A DNA stretch of 64,000 nucleotides from Orobanche coerulescens (lineage: Eukaryota; Streptophyta; Magnoliopsida; Lamiales; Orobanchaceae), in the NCBI GenBank assembly GCA_033398695.1, contig CM065802.1, positions 140,416,096-140,480,095 of the forward strand, read 5' to 3'. Positions 1 to 11,880 of this stretch are shown piece after piece. Each line of letters starts with the position of its first letter. The first letter of the stretch is position 1. A model generated the notes under the pieces. The model was given only the letters and a program-made list of their open reading frames with translations, made no database searches and was not told the origin of the DNA. A program made the translations under genes and the position numbers.

Positions 1-199
1 TCATGATTGATGTTGCGTGATATAAATTAGCTAGAATATTTGCATTAGCAATTCAAATACTCACCCTTAGTTTGGTGGCAGATGCCTTTAATGCATTTTA
101 GGAATTCGTAGTTCAAGTGAACGGTCATCGGGCCGGCATAAAGATGAAAATATGACATACTAATCAAAAAGACTGTTGAATTGTGGCCTTCAATCTCTT

Positions 200-1060
200 A
201 ACTTACCCTAGGAACATCGTGAAGTCTCTAGTTTGATAGATCTACTCCTCTGCTTCTTGGGAACACTCTTAATGTTGTATTTGTTCTTCGGCGTCGAAGT
301 AGTCTCTCTTGTCATCGGCGCCATTTCATAGGCTAATGCCTTTGTCCTGGTATTTTCTAGATATGGCACAATCAAATACCCATATATATCGTTGAATCTT
401 TTGTTTGATGTTCGTATCAAAATAGAAAATCTTATCACCTTCCCCCTGTACCTAATCGTTAACATAAGTAAGATGTTGATTGAAAGTTTTAATGGCCAAT
501 ACCATCTTCTGGATGCACTTAGGAAAAATCTAGATCTCTATACTTCTTAATTAGTTCTGGGCAACACTTAACTTCCATGAGCTTCTTAAATTCGTCCCAA
601 GTTACTTTATGGTCGCTTGGTTCAATAGCTATCCACCAATTGGCCGCCTCATGGGTTGGAAAATCTCCTTTCACTAGAACAGTTAGTTTCCTTAAATAGT
701 TTCTCAATTTCATTCAGCCAATTATCCCATCCGGATGCATCCTATGAGCCATCAAACTTAGGAGGGTGTCATTTCACCACCTTCTAAAGCCAAGTGTTGA
801 CTATTGGGCTTGCAGCATGCGACGCGGCTCCAGTTTACATATGTTGCATAGATTATGCCCATTGGTTCATATATATTGCTAGCAGTTGAAGTACACCAGC
901 ATTACCGCGAGCCATATGTTCTTTAATGGTCGACTAACTCTGATAAGCATCAGTACTAGGCTAGTTCTCACTCGATGAAGAATGTCCAACCATGCCACGA
1001 GCTTGACCACAATCATAACCACGTCCTTTACCTCTCAACATATTACACATACAATTGATC
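200..1060 (-). pseudogene. Degenerate Ty3/gypsy-like gag remnant
   Basis: Two short minus-strand reading pieces resemble plant gypsy Gag. The piece at 519-713 contains AANWWIAIEPSDHKVTW and continues with a DEFKKL...K pattern typical of the Retrotrans_gag core, where a WW pair is followed by a W..F....L.E helix. The piece at 208-465 contains KALAYEMA, which matches the end of the same core. Towards 1060 the minus strand reads a Gly/Arg-rich stretch like a Gag N-terminus. No zinc knuckle, protease or pol follows, and the frame is broken many times. It is a dead Gag fragment. Part of it (about 180-355) recurs at 4835-5007. The family assignment is moderate because only Gag-like sequence survives. 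Confidence 0.55.
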
Positions 1061-3406
1061 AGTTCAACACACATATGGTTAAGAATTACTAGACCAACGC
1101 CACTTCGAAGAGTTCATAAAACTCATTCACAAGTCGAACCGCGCCTAAAAAACAAAGAAAAAGATTAGCAATCACGGTACCATCACATTATTCTCTCGTC
1201 TAATCTTGTCCAATTAGTTCATGTTCTAAGCTTAATCCTTTATTTACTTTAAGAAAATTGACATAAACTCTAAAAAAATATGATCTATGAATTGTATTCA
1301 TCTAAACATCATCAAACAATATCAAAACACAAGAAATAAAGTTGCACACAAGATCAAAACAAATAATACTCGGTCACCAACATCCAAATGAATGAACATG
1401 CACTCAAAAATTCGGAAAGTGCAACCAAAAATCATCATATCAAGGAGCCTCATTGAGACAAGTGTCAAATCAATACCTACTGCAAGCCAGGTACAATATC
1501 AATTAATCTCAGATAAGCATCGATTCATCAGAAATGCATGTTGCTCGTACATTGACTACTTCACTGTCATACTCAAGGACCCATTTCATATAACAAAATA
1601 ATCCACGTGATGAGAAGACTTACATCCACGGATCTGGCGAGAACAGCAATTGCAAAGCGATACTAATCACAACCATCAATAAAACTTCAGAACTTTCCAT
1701 TTCATTCTTTCCAAAACATATTGCGAAATGATCTAGGGTCCTAGACCCTTTAGAACATTGCTTAACCATATCCAAATCGTTTAGGATTGTAAAACCGAAA
1801 ACTTTTGCTTTCTACTTTTACACCATTTCCTTGAGTCAGTGACCCAAAATCATTTATCAATAAATCTTTCCAGATTCATCATAACAATGATACACATCCC
1901 CACAATCTATGGACCAACCCGTATCCCCTGAGTATACATATCCCATCGATCCTGCAAGGTCAACTTGATAGAAGATTATATTAATATCCTGAAGGCATCA
2001 GTGACTTATGTGTCCCGGCATCCACACATTATACCGGACAGTGCCAACCCTACATAGTTAGAAGTCACCAAGCAGGTCCCTGTGGGCACAGTTTAATTCA
2101 TTGGTCTGGCAAGACTGCCTTAAATTCACGTTAATTCATTCATATCACGTTCAGCCACATTATCAGAATTTCAATAAATTCCAAGTGAAATCACCATCAC
2201 ACTTATAATCACAAAGATACAAGGTACCCGACCAAGGTAGATGAAACGCCTAAGAATAATATCACATAAGAAGAGTCGGTCACATACCGATACTAAACAC
2301 AATTATCATACATTATACAACCAAATACACCACATACTTCAAAGGCAAGAAAACACAGCATATACACTCATGGGTCCCATGAGAACATTATTGTACCTAA
2401 TACAGGAGTCGAGTCGATATCTAATACCATAATAGAAGTCGGCAGTATGCCCTATATGTTTAACACACATCACACAACGTATACACACAACACATACTCC
2501 ATACATGTATACAATATTAATGTTACACAGGTGTTACCATCTCTCACAACATATAAGTTCATTCACATACATATTACACAATATAAGCACATATATGTAG
2601 TTTGTATAACATAAAGTGTATGATCATAAAATTTTCCATATCGATGATATCACAAGGATGTATGACACATACAAACCCTAGTATCAGTTGACGGGTATCC
2701 GAGCACCTCATCGATGAATTTGTTGAATATTTTCGTCAAACACCTAGCGAGCTATAATCGTTTGAATGATTCCAATGTTTAATCAAGTTTTTGTCCGACT
2801 AGAATCAATGAAACAAACCCAAGGGTACTCAGTAATTCAATATCTATTGATCGGAAATAAGACTCAATGACTACCCTTGAAAAACTAGCAAAGGAAGTTT
2901 AGAGTTCAGGGCCAAATTTCCTCCAATTTAGACAAAAATCACTAAACTCGATTGACATGGACTTGATATCTTGATTCCTGGATGTTAGATATGTGATTGA
3001 ACCTCAAAAAAGATCAAAATGTGATTTTTATAATGTAGGGTCAGTTCTGGCCGAGAGGGATTAGAAAGAAGAAAAACTTTACCAAATGTCCTATTTATAC
3101 CAAGACATGTCCCTTAAGATGGTATTTTGGCAAATTGCACCGCTGAAAACATGATACCTTTGTCTTATTTTTACTTGAACTTCTTCATCCGGACTCCGAT
3201 TAAACTTAATGTTTGAAGAGTTGGAAAATAATTCAATCCTTTGAAATCCTATAAAATTTCATAATTTTTGAAATTCCCAAATATTTTAAGTGATTTTTTA
3301 AAGTCAACCCTTGTGCGCATTATTATTAAATAGAAGAACAGATTATATCTTCGCTCTATTTTTGACATTCTTTTGTATCTCGAATGGTCCAAGATTATTA
3401 TTGTGC
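1061..3406. other. No gene seen; probable leader/LTR remains of the same gypsy-like element
   Basis: This AT-rich stretch has no supported gene. It lies upstream of the minus-strand gag remnant, where a leader and 5' LTR would be expected, but I could not find clear TG...CA LTR ends or a primer-binding site. The reading frame at 1392-1601 has no recognisable motif. Assignment as decayed LTR/leader rests only on position and on the absence of other signals. Confidence 0.3.
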
Positions 3407-3414
3407 CTCAAACC

Positions 3415-4102
3415 TAGACCTGGCAAAATAGGCCCAGGCCCGCGGGCCGGGCCAGCCCGCCCGTTTTTGGGCGGGCATTGGGCTTCATATTTTTGGCCCA
3501 AAAAAAATCGGGCCTTTTTGGCCCGGCCCAGATTTGGCCTGCCCGTTGAGGCCCGGCCTGCGGGCGGACCGCCCGGCCCAGTTTTTTTTTTTTTTTTATA
3601 TATATATTTATGTTATATGTAATTATAATATTTAAAATTTTTCCGTATTTGTTAGATTAGATTACATCTATATGTTAATTATTGATGTAGTTTTATTTTT
3701 TATGGGACTTTGTGATTAATTTGTAGTATCTAATATCAATAATAATATTATTTTATGATTTTTATAAGAAAGTAGTAGTGATAAATGAAATGATGATCAA
3801 ATAAAAATATTTATATATTTGTCTTCTGATTGTGGTAGTGTAGTAAATAATATAATTATCAAATAAAAATAATTGTACATTTATTTAATTGATTGTGATA
3901 GTATAGTGAATAATATAATAATTACGGATCGAAAAATATTTCTATATTTATTCAGAAATAATATTTCAAAAAAAAAAAGTCGAGCCATGGTAGTCCGGCC
4001 ATCCGGTAGGGCCACGGCTAATATTTTTACCAAAACCCAGTCTTTAGCAGCCCAGATTTGGCCGTTTTCTTGCTGCCGTTTGGTAGCCATTCTTGAGGTC
4101 TA
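3415..4102. mobile_element. hAT-like non-autonomous element (MITE) with GC-rich end
   Basis: The element is 688 bp and flanked by a perfect 8-bp direct repeat CTCAAACC (3407-3414 and 4103-4110), the TSD length typical of hAT transposons. Its termini are imperfect inverted repeats: TAGACCTGGCAAAAT on the left, and TAGACCTCAAGAATGGC on the right read from the other strand. The left 180 bp is packed with GGGCC/GGCCC palindromic words and ends in a T tract near 3580. The middle is very AT-rich. No transposase is present, so it would need one supplied in trans. The 8-bp TSD fits hAT better than PIF/Harbinger (3 bp) or Mutator (about 9 bp). Confidence 0.75.
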
Positions 4103-4110
4103 CTCAAACC

Positions 4111-4531
4111 CCCCTATATTATTGTGCCCTACAGTCTTTTGACATTTTGTCATTTACCTTTATGACTCTTATGCGTTACTCGCTGATTAATAAAATACAT
4201 ATTTACCTCAACAATATTTGTATAACAATTCAGGAAAGTATAAAATTACACGTATATAAGGTTTAGGGAATCACACCCCCCTATAAAAAAGTTTTTTCCC
4301 AAAACCGAAGCGCAACGAATAAACAAACAATCAGATAATATCAATTATGGCATCTCTCAGGTCTTCGCTGGCCGCAACTAGTCTTTTCCAAAGTAAAAGT
4401 GGAAATTCACATCTTTGAGGATCAAGTGACTGTATCGCAATACACATCTCGATGCCCCTCTTTTTCGTAGTTTTAACATTTCACCAGTGGTGAAGGACAA
4501 TTTTAATGGAAGTGACCAATGTTTCAATATA
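4111..4531 (+). other. No gene; possible stray gene 5' fragment
   Basis: A TATA-like stretch near 4255 is followed by an ATG at 4347 that opens 23 codons beginning MASLRSSLAATSLFQSK and stopping at 4416-4418. The basic, Ser/Ala-rich start resembles a mitochondrial presequence, and more protein-like sequence may continue in another frame. I cannot name a parent gene. It may be a captured or broken 5' gene end, or chance. Confidence 0.2.
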
Positions 4532-4782
4532 CTCCCTCCGTCTCGCCCAAATATTTACATTTCTATCAAAAGGTAGTCTCTTTAGTAAGTTTACATATAT
4601 CACTTTTTACAATCAAATCAAACAATCAATTTTTACTTTTTAATCTCCATCACTCATTCATCATCAATACTTTTTACTTTTTAATCTCCACCACACATTT
4701 AATCATCATTACTTATACCAATCATTACCTAAAATACACCAAATATACACCCTCTGTCAATCTTTAGCTGGGATAGAGGGAG
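4532..4782. mobile_element. Stowaway-like MITE (Tc1/mariner type)
   Basis: The 251-bp element is bounded by TA dinucleotides (4530-4531, 4783-4784). The inverted termini are CTCCCTCCGTCTCGCCCAAA on the left and CTCCCTCTATCCCAGCTAAA read inward from the right. CTCCCTCCGT ends with TA duplication are the hallmark of plant Stowaway MITEs. It is AT-rich and non-coding inside. A second member of the same class is at 20393-20595. Confidence 0.85.
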
Positions 4783-4834
4783 TAACATATATCTGCCTCG
4801 GGATCATGACCATTAGTCTCTCTATCCATCATGA

Positions 4835-5007
4835 GGTTGTCTGTAGCCTTCAACCGCTTAATCTTACCCTAGGAACGTTGCAAAGTCTCTGGTTCGACTG
4901 ATCTACTCCGCAGCTTCTTGGAAATTTGTTCTTTAGTGCCCGAAGTAGTCTCTCTCGTTGTCGACGCCATTTCATAGGCCAAGGCTTTATCTTGGTATTG
5001 CCTCAAC
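4835..5007 (-). pseudogene. Second copy of the gypsy-like gag fragment
   Basis: The minus strand reads KALAYEMASTTRETTS and on to a basic tail. It is closely similar to the 208-350 fragment (KALAYEMAPMTRETTS), and the nucleotide similarity spans about 170 bp. The two copies are in the same orientation about 4.6 kb apart, so this is either a tandem duplication or two copies of one family. It is cut off at 5008 by a copia LTR end (TGTTGGGATTC). Confidence 0.55.
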
Positions 5008-6066
5008 TGTTGGGATTCGGTGATTAAATATGAGTTACGCAGCAAAAAATAAACCGATCCAACCGGATAAAAATCAAATCCCAAAAATGGATCGATTAAA
5101 CATCGTATAAACGAATATAAAATGATGAAGATAAAATTAAGAGATCATACCTCGTAGACTTTTGATAATATCTTTTTGAAGGAAAAATTCTCGAGCCAAG
5201 CTTTGATCGTTTTCGGTCACCAACACGAACACTAATCCGATCCGTTCTAACTTGATGAATGATCAAACACCTAATATGCCGAGTGTCTCTACGTTATCAC
5301 GCGTAGGATATTGGAAAAATTATATATCAATTTGTTCTCGAAGAACACGGCTATATAGTATTTTTCTTCTCTTATTTTCTTCTTTTTCTTTCTTTCAAAG
5401 AAGAAAAAGAAAATGAAAATAAATTTTCCCGTCTCCCTTAGCAACTCACAGCGAGATTACTAAGTGTGTTTGTGTGTGTGTGTGTGTTTTTCTCAACTTA
5501 ATGAGGTGTGTAAGACTTACTCACTTATAATACAAAGTGAGATCAAATGATGAGATTCCAAATCTCATCCATTTGTCCTCAACCTTATATTATAAGTCTA
5601 AAACACCCCACACATCACATGACACCTTCCAAGTATGAGAGAGAGCGGCGAGTTTGGTGAGAAAATAAGCCGAGCCAGTTGGTTCGCATATCAGACGTTC
5701 TCATGTCTAGTCCGTTAAGTACACTTCATTTTATCTCAAATGTATTTATACTTAATTAATTAGTCTAATTAATTAATTTTATAAAATACAAAATTATAGT
5801 AATTTATTTTCAAGAAATAATTAGTTATGAATTAAATTAATCACCCGGTAATTAATTTCAATTCACTAGAACGCATGATTTATCAAATAAATTAAATTAG
5901 ATATCTAATATCCAATATTAATAAAGAGATAATAAATATATATTTTACCCATCAAATATCCTTATGCGCAACTCCATTGATTCATTTTAGTCAGCAATAC
6001 GGGGAACACTTAGCCAGCTAGTGCTCCGTACCGTAACCCAACTAAAAACGAATGATCAGATCATTA
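5008..6066 (-). mobile_element. Partial copia LTR, minus orientation
   Basis: It begins TGTTGGGATTCGG, the complement of the LTR 3' end. It is homologous along its length to the LTR starting at 6089 (shared words such as GAGTTACGCAGC and TAAACCG). It stops mid-LTR near 6066 and is followed directly by internal sequence with a primer-binding site. It is therefore the truncated 3' LTR of an internally deleted element. A (TG)n tract lies near 5467-5488. Confidence 0.75.
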
Positions 6067-6070
6067 CAAG

Positions 6071-6087
6071 ACCTCGCTCTGATACCA
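6071..6087 (-). other. Primer-binding site, initiator-Met tRNA
   Basis: On the minus strand this reads TGGTATCAGAGCGAGGT, directly inside the LTR end at 6089. TGGTATCAGAGC is the standard plant retrotransposon PBS complementary to the 3' end of initiator-Met tRNA. It shows that the LTR at 6089 is a 5' LTR read leftwards and that nearly the whole internal region is deleted. Confidence 0.85.
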
Positions 6088-6088
6088 C

Positions 6089-7474
6089 TGTTGGGATTCA
6101 GTGATTAAATACGAGTTACGCAGCAGAAAATAAACCGGTCTAGCCGGATAAAAATCAAACTCCTAAAATGGATCGATCAAGCATCATATAAATGAATATA
6201 AAATGACGAAGATAAAATTAAGAGATCATACCCTCGTAGACCTTTGATAATATCTTCTTGAAGGAAAAATTCCCGAGCCAAGCTTTGATCATTTCCGGTC
6301 ACCAACACGAACACGAATCTGATTGGTTCTAGCTTCATGAATGATCAAACACCGAATATGCTGGGTGTCTCTATGTTATCACGCGTCGAATATTGAATTC
6401 GTTCCTGAAGAACACGGCTAGGAATTGATATAGTATTTTTCTTTTCTCCTCTTCTTCCTTTTCTTTCTCCCAAAGATGCACAAGAAAATGAAAATAAATT
6501 TTCTTTCTTTTCTTACTAAGTGTGTTTGTCTTTTTCTCAACTTAATAAGGTGTGTAACACTTACTCGTTTATAATACAAAGTGAGATCAAATGATGAGAT
6601 TCCAAATTTCATTCATTTGTCCTCAATCTTATATTATAATGCTAACACACCCCACACACCACATGACACCTTCAAAGCATGAGAGGGGGCGGCCCACTTG
6701 AGTTTGGTGAGAAAACGAGCCGAGCCACTCGGTTAGTACACCGGACGTTCCCGTGTCTAGTCCGTTAAGTACACTTTGTTTTATCTCAAATATATTTATA
6801 CTTAATTAATTAATTAAATTAATTTTATCAAATACGAAATTATAATAATATATTTTCAGGAAATAATTATTTATGAATTAAATTAATCACCCCGTAATTA
6901 ATTTCAGATCACTAGAACGTATGATTTATCAAATAAATCAAATTAGATATATAATATCCAATATTAATAAAGAGATAATAAGTACATATTTTGTCCCTCA
7001 AATATCATTATGCGCGACTCCATAGGTCCGTCTTAGTCGGCAATGGGAGGAACCAAGGAGTATAGGTAACACTTAGCCAGTCTTTTACTCCGTACCATAA
7101 CCCAACTAAGAATGAATTATCGGATCATTCCAAAACCATTATGTCGTGAATACTGTATCCATATAAACCCTTCAATCATATGTCCCGGTCAAGTATTAGG
7201 GTCACGGTAAAGTCAAAGCTTATTGTAACATGACTCTATGCATTTGTTAATGCAAACCGAGATCACATAGCTCTCGTGTATCAAATACAACTAGCTTTAA
7301 CTACTTTGGTCAAAGACTTATAATCTCATTTGCCATTAACCGCATAGGATATTTACCTGCTCACTCACAGAAGAAAGAATTCTATCTTGGTATTCACTAG
7401 AGATTGCTACTTGCCCACTAAGTTGCATTTCGAGGTTGATCCCACCAACCGGTGATTGGATCGAACTACTCTAA
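6089..7474 (-). mobile_element. Copia 5' LTR, distal part (split by the CACTA element)
   Basis: This LTR starts at TGTTGGGATTCAG and matches the complete LTRs at 21720 and 29153 in order and content. It is interrupted at 7475 by the CACTA terminal repeat and resumes at 37013. TAA (7472-7474 and 37013-37015) is the 3-bp TSD of that insertion. Together the two parts give about 1.75 kb of an LTR that is about 1.84 kb in the complete relative. Confidence 0.85.
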
Positions 7475-7488
7475 CACTACAACAAAAA
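7475..7488. repeat. CACTA left terminal inverted repeat
   Basis: CACTACAACAAAAA, preceded by TSD TAA (7472-7474). It pairs exactly with the complement at 36999-37012. Confidence 0.93.
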
Positions 7489-7494
7489 AGGTCT

Positions 7495-7915
7495 TTAACA
7501 ACGTTTTTTAAACGTTGTAATTAGTGTTTGACAACATTTCTTAAAACGTTGTATTATCCGATGTTGTCTTAGGTCCATCTTTATGACAACGTTCTTTAAA
7601 CGTTGCGGATACGTTGTTGTAATAGCGATCCCGTTTTTTGTTAAAAAGCTTTAACAACGGTTAGCAAACGTTGTTACTAACTTCAACAACGTTTACTTAA
7701 ACGTTGTCCTTGTTTATTGAAAACGTTCTGAAAAGATTGTTAATAAGTTCCACAACGTTTGGAAAAACGTTGTCTTTGAGTATTAACAACGTTTATTTAA
7801 AACGTTGTATAAAGTTATTTTTCTAAAAAAAATATCCACTTCCACAATGTTTGGAAAAACTTTGTCTTTGAGTATTCACAACGTTTATGTAAAACGTTGT
7901 ATAAAGTTATTTTTC
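7495..7915. repeat. CACTA left subterminal repeat cluster
   Basis: Many copies of ACAACGTTT and its complement AAACGTTGT occur, often as short hairpin pairs with 2-6 bp between the halves. Clustered short subterminal repeats are the binding sites for the element's own TNP1/TNPA-type protein in known CACTA elements. The same motif clusters at the other end (36765-36990). Confidence 0.85.
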
Positions 7916-8813
7916 TAAAAAAAATATCCACCCACAAATTCACCTATTGCACCTACTACAATTTCTTATTTTTTTTCTCCTATTTGCTTCACAAAATTGT
8001 AACAATTAGTTTACCAACACCAGTAAAAAAATTGATATAACAAAATGAAAACTCATAAAACCGGAAGATTCAGTCGTATTAAGCTGCAAAAAGTATAGCT
8101 ACGAAAGAATCAGTTTAAAAACATATGCTTTATGTATAATATTGACGGAGAAGAAGGAACCCGTTTCAGCCGTATCATAGCTGGTTCTAGATAAAATATA
8201 ATCCCTTTGATGCTCTACGAAGAATCCTTAGCTTGTATCAATATATTGGAAATCAGTATACATATACTTATTATCAATTATTTTCTAGCGAAGTGCTGAA
8301 AAAACTATGAGAAACAAGTAAAACAACTTCTTAATAGCCAACAATGTGTGAGAATTCTTATATTTGACATACCTTTTGAAGTGCATCATACTATGTCTTG
8401 ATATCCACTTGATATATTTGTAATGTATAAAGGTCAAATTGACCATTGTTTAGTGTTTAGGGCGACAGTTGCAAATTTTTACAACTTAATTAGACATGCC
8501 TCATTTATACAACTTAATTAGACATTTTCATTAGAACTCAGCTTGTAAAAATGGCCATTATCAATAATATAGTGAAAAGGGTAACAGGGAATGTGAAATG
8601 AGCAATAAACTCAACATAGCACAACCAGGTCATAAGACCTATATAGTTCAAAATCCATTTCAAGAATCACTACTCATTTATCACGCATCCGACACTTTAT
8701 AAATGAGTATATCTGATAGTCTGTCTACTCAATTCATTATACATGGTTTATTTATATTATCTGAAAAATATTATGTATGTGGATACACCAGGAGGAGATG
8801 GGCACTACCTTAC
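7916..8813. other. CACTA 3' region, no gene recognised
   Basis: AT-rich sequence lies between the left subterminal repeats and the gypsy insertion at 8814. The minus-strand sequence just below 8809 begins GTAGTG directly after the captured MLH1 exon, compatible with an intron donor. I found no further MLH1 exon here. CTTAC at 8809-8813 is one copy of the gypsy TSD. Confidence 0.4.
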
Positions 8814-9389
8814 TGTAATATCCGCAATTTTCAATTTCCGGTAATTTCTTTTTTTTCAGTGGAAGTCCATTTTGACGACTTGCTCATGACCGTTTCGTCA
8901 TTCTGAGAATGATTAATTCTACACTTTTTGTCATCCGAGTTCGTTTCGGTGTCGTTTTGTTGAGTTCCGTGCTTTTTAGCGACTTTTTCCGCACTTGAGT
9001 TCGATTCTTGCGAATCTCGTCCGAAACTGCTGTTTCGAGTTCCCCGCAAGTCCGTTTAACTTTGTTAGACGTGTTGTGAACTTCGGTTTTGTTATTCGAT
9101 CACATATCGTGATTTCCGGGCGTTTTGGGCCATTTTGTAATTTCTTGAAAGTTACGGGTATCCGTATCTGGAATTATTGTCTCGACCTGTTTCTTGGTCG
9201 CATATGATTAATTATGGTATTATGTTTCCATTTCGGGTCGTTGATGTCGTCCGAGAACTTTTCGTCGTGTTCGCCTGCGGCGCTTTTGGAAATCGGGTCG
9301 CCTAGCTCGGGCGCGGATTGGCCGGACGGCCGCGGATGGCCGGACGATTGCGGGCACCGGGACAGATGCGCAGAACCGGCGAGCGCACG

Positions 9390-9790
9390 CTATCGCCGGA
9401 AGGGCTGCGCGCGCTAACCGGCAGTGTAAGACGCTAGCTGCTTCGACCAACGACGCCATCGGCCGGGCAGTGGGGTTTCGAGGTTCTCGACTCGGCCAGA
9501 TCGGCGGTAGCGCACGCTACGCCGAGCGTAGCGCACGTTAGTCGGCAGCGTAGCGCCGTCGGCCGGCTAGCGACGTTACTGCCGGGCATTTCACCTGGCT
9601 CTCGGACAGGTCGGCTAGCGCACGCAGGCTTCCGGCCGTAGCGCACGCTAGCGGGAGTCGGGCGGACGAGTCATGGTCGGCAGAATTGGTCGGTGGTGCC
9701 GGGTCATGCGGGCCATGGCCGAGAGTGCTCGGCCGATACTGGCCGATAGCGCACGCTAGTCCGGGAGGCTGGCGCACGCTAGTTCCGGCC
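9390..9790. repeat. Array of TAGCGCACGCTA-type palindromes in LTR
   Basis: About eight dispersed copies of the near-palindrome TAGCGYRCGCTA occur in a GC-rich block just upstream of a TATATATA box at about 9791. The matching block in the 3' LTR is at 14860-15275. The position suggests a promoter-proximal regulatory array, but that is inference. Confidence 0.7.
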
Positions 9791-10870
9791 CAGTATATAT
9801 ATGACAGACCAGCCACTTTTACCTTCGTTTTTCATTTCCTTCCTTCTCCGTACGCGGCTGGCGATTCATGGGCGACGAAGCCATGTTGTTTAACAACAAA
9901 TCCATGAAGTCCTTGAGTTCATAACATCAATCAATCATCCGTTATCATCCTTTGATCCAGCGAATCAAGGTAATCTTCCTTAGAACCCTAATTTCGTGAA
10001 TTTGGGGGTTTTCGCATTTTTGTCCGATTCGTTCCGTGTTTTTGATTAATTCATTATGGGTATGATTAATCTTGGTAGTATTCTTGTGTTTAACATCATT
10101 TAATCCATTGTTCTTCATCGAATCGAAGTATATTTCTTGTTTTCCTTCGAATTGACTTTTTGGGGGATTTGTCCTTGATCTCGTTTTTCATCCGTTTTCG
10201 ATGGATTGATTATGGTTAAATGATATTGTTAAACATATTCTATGGATTGTATATCCATATTTCAACTTGGAATTCCGTTTTCGGGTTTTGACGGGACGAA
10301 TCGTGTTCTTGACCGTTTTGGGGGAAATCCTTAAACCTTCGTCATTTGTTCTTTGAATTCAGTGGCTTTGGGTCGTACTTTGGAATTCATTTTCGTTGTT
10401 ATTGTTTTCGTTCGTAGTTCATTGTTGTGGATTGTCGTTCGGTGGAGTCGGCGAGTTCGTAGTCGGTTCGTGCCAACCTACTTCGGCCGATTCTCCGCGT
10501 TGTGGTCATTCGAGGCAAGTACCTTGTCCATACTTTTCTTGTTTCGTGGATATGATAATTGGTGATCGTCTTGGTTTGTTTGTTTGTTTGAAATGAGTTT
10601 TCAAAAGATTTGGTTAGCCTCGTTAAAGGCCTCTTTCAAAACCGTGTGTGTTTTATGATTGGTGTGGTTCGTGAATAACTATGTGAATTCTATGTATATG
10701 CTTGGTGTTCATGTTGCACTTGGTATTGTGTGTGGACGTATATTATTTCATTTCGGTGCGTTGTGGATTGACGTGGTGTTTTGCTAAGTGTTTGATGCCT
10801 CTGGGCGAATTGTTTGAATATCCTTGATGTGATATGTTATTTGTGTGAATGTGTGGATATGGTTGAAGGT

Positions 10871-11011
10871 CTACGGTGGCACATGGCATGTGATCATGTG
10901 GCCGGATGCAACAAGTGATTGATCCAACCGTGAGAGCTCGAGATAATCTACGGTGGCACATGGCATGTGATCATGTGGCGGATGCAACAAGCGATTGATC
11001 CAACCGTGAGA
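10871..11011. repeat. 77-bp tandem duplication inside LTR
   Basis: A unit beginning CTACGGTGGCACATGGCATG starts at 10871 and again at 10948 (second copy partial). The same duplication is at 16360-16502 in the 3' LTR and, inverted and diverged, at about 63055-63205 in a related LTR, so it is an old feature of this LTR family. Confidence 0.8.
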
Positions 11012-11866
11012 TGTGTGTGATTTGTTTCGCTAGCGCCTCGGGAGGGTCCTTCGAGGCCTCGGGTGGGATGTCGGTGGTAGCGTCCGGTCCTAGGCGATGC
11101 GCGTGTGTGATTATGTTTCGTTGATTTTACGTCCGTTGAGGACACGTGATGTTGGGCTTTGACCGTAAATTGTTGGTGGTTTCTATTTGCGAAAACAAAA
11201 CATTTGGGTCATGTGACCCTATTGATTTTTGGAAAGAGAAGGATTTTATAATCCTAAATTGTTTTCTATTAAAACTCTCGATGGCATTTTAAACTGCTTT
11301 TGTAAATTGTTTCCCTTATTTGCGATCTTTCGGTTTGGAAATGTTTACCCAAACTCTTGCCTCGGGAAGTACTTTTCTATACGTTTGGATCTTTGAGGAT
11401 TCCCGATTATTATTGTTCTTGGAACTTGTATTGTATGGCTCGTATTTTTGCACTTGTACTTGCACTAGCAAAACGGTGGAGTTTTGCTAACCCCAGTATT
11501 CGGGGTGGATGTCTATTTTGCATTCGTTTTGGAGCATAGCACAGGGTCGGCACGAAGGATGATGAAAGATGAACGATACTAATCACACGAGGATCCATTC
11601 ACGTCGTTTTGGTCTAGTTGTATTTTCTTTTCCGCCGCAAAGATCTTTTCCCGTTGTACGGGAGTTTATTGTATTTTGACCCCTGCGTGGGTATGTGTTT
11701 GGAATTGAGTTGTATGTTATTATTGAAAGACCAAGTCGGTCTACTGAGTCATTTTAGCCTTAAAGGCGAGGTTTAGATGTTTGATTTTAGTTATCAGCCT
11801 GGTAGATCCTCGAGGAGAGGGTCTACGGCGTGTAATATCCCTGAGCGGATTGTGGGTGTTACAGAA

Positions 11867-11880
11867 TGGTATCGGAGCTT
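11867..11880 (+). other. Primer-binding site, initiator-Met tRNA
   Basis: TGGTATCGGAGCTT lies three bases inside the 5' LTR. It matches the initiator-Met PBS core TGGTATCAGAGC with one mismatch. Confidence 0.85.

Larger units (their letters stand above)
8814..11863 (+). repeat. 5' LTR of the non-autonomous gypsy element
   Basis: 3050 bp, starting TGTAATATCCGCAATTTTC and ending GGTGTTACA. It contains a GC-rich zone with TAGCGCACGCTA-type palindromes (about 9390-9790), a TATATATA box near 9791, and a 77-bp tandem duplication at 10871-11011. It differs from the 3' LTR mostly by small indels in the GC-rich zone. Confidence 0.9.

Noticed and set aside
7495..7915. Regular short repeats that could suggest a CRISPR-like array
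   Set aside because: The units are inverted and irregularly spaced, lie at both ends of a CACTA next to its TIR, and the DNA is clearly plant nuclear. They are subterminal transposase-binding repeats.
9214..9907. Several Arg/Ala/Pro-rich open frames in the GC-rich LTR block (also 14655-14955 and 44378-44847)
   Set aside because: They arise from GC-rich LTR sequence in several overlapping frames, are not conserved between the paired LTRs, and have no motifs.
10353..10596. Hydrophobic open frames duplicated at 15842-16085
   Set aside because: Identical because they lie in paired LTRs, two frames overlap, and there is no similarity to known proteins.
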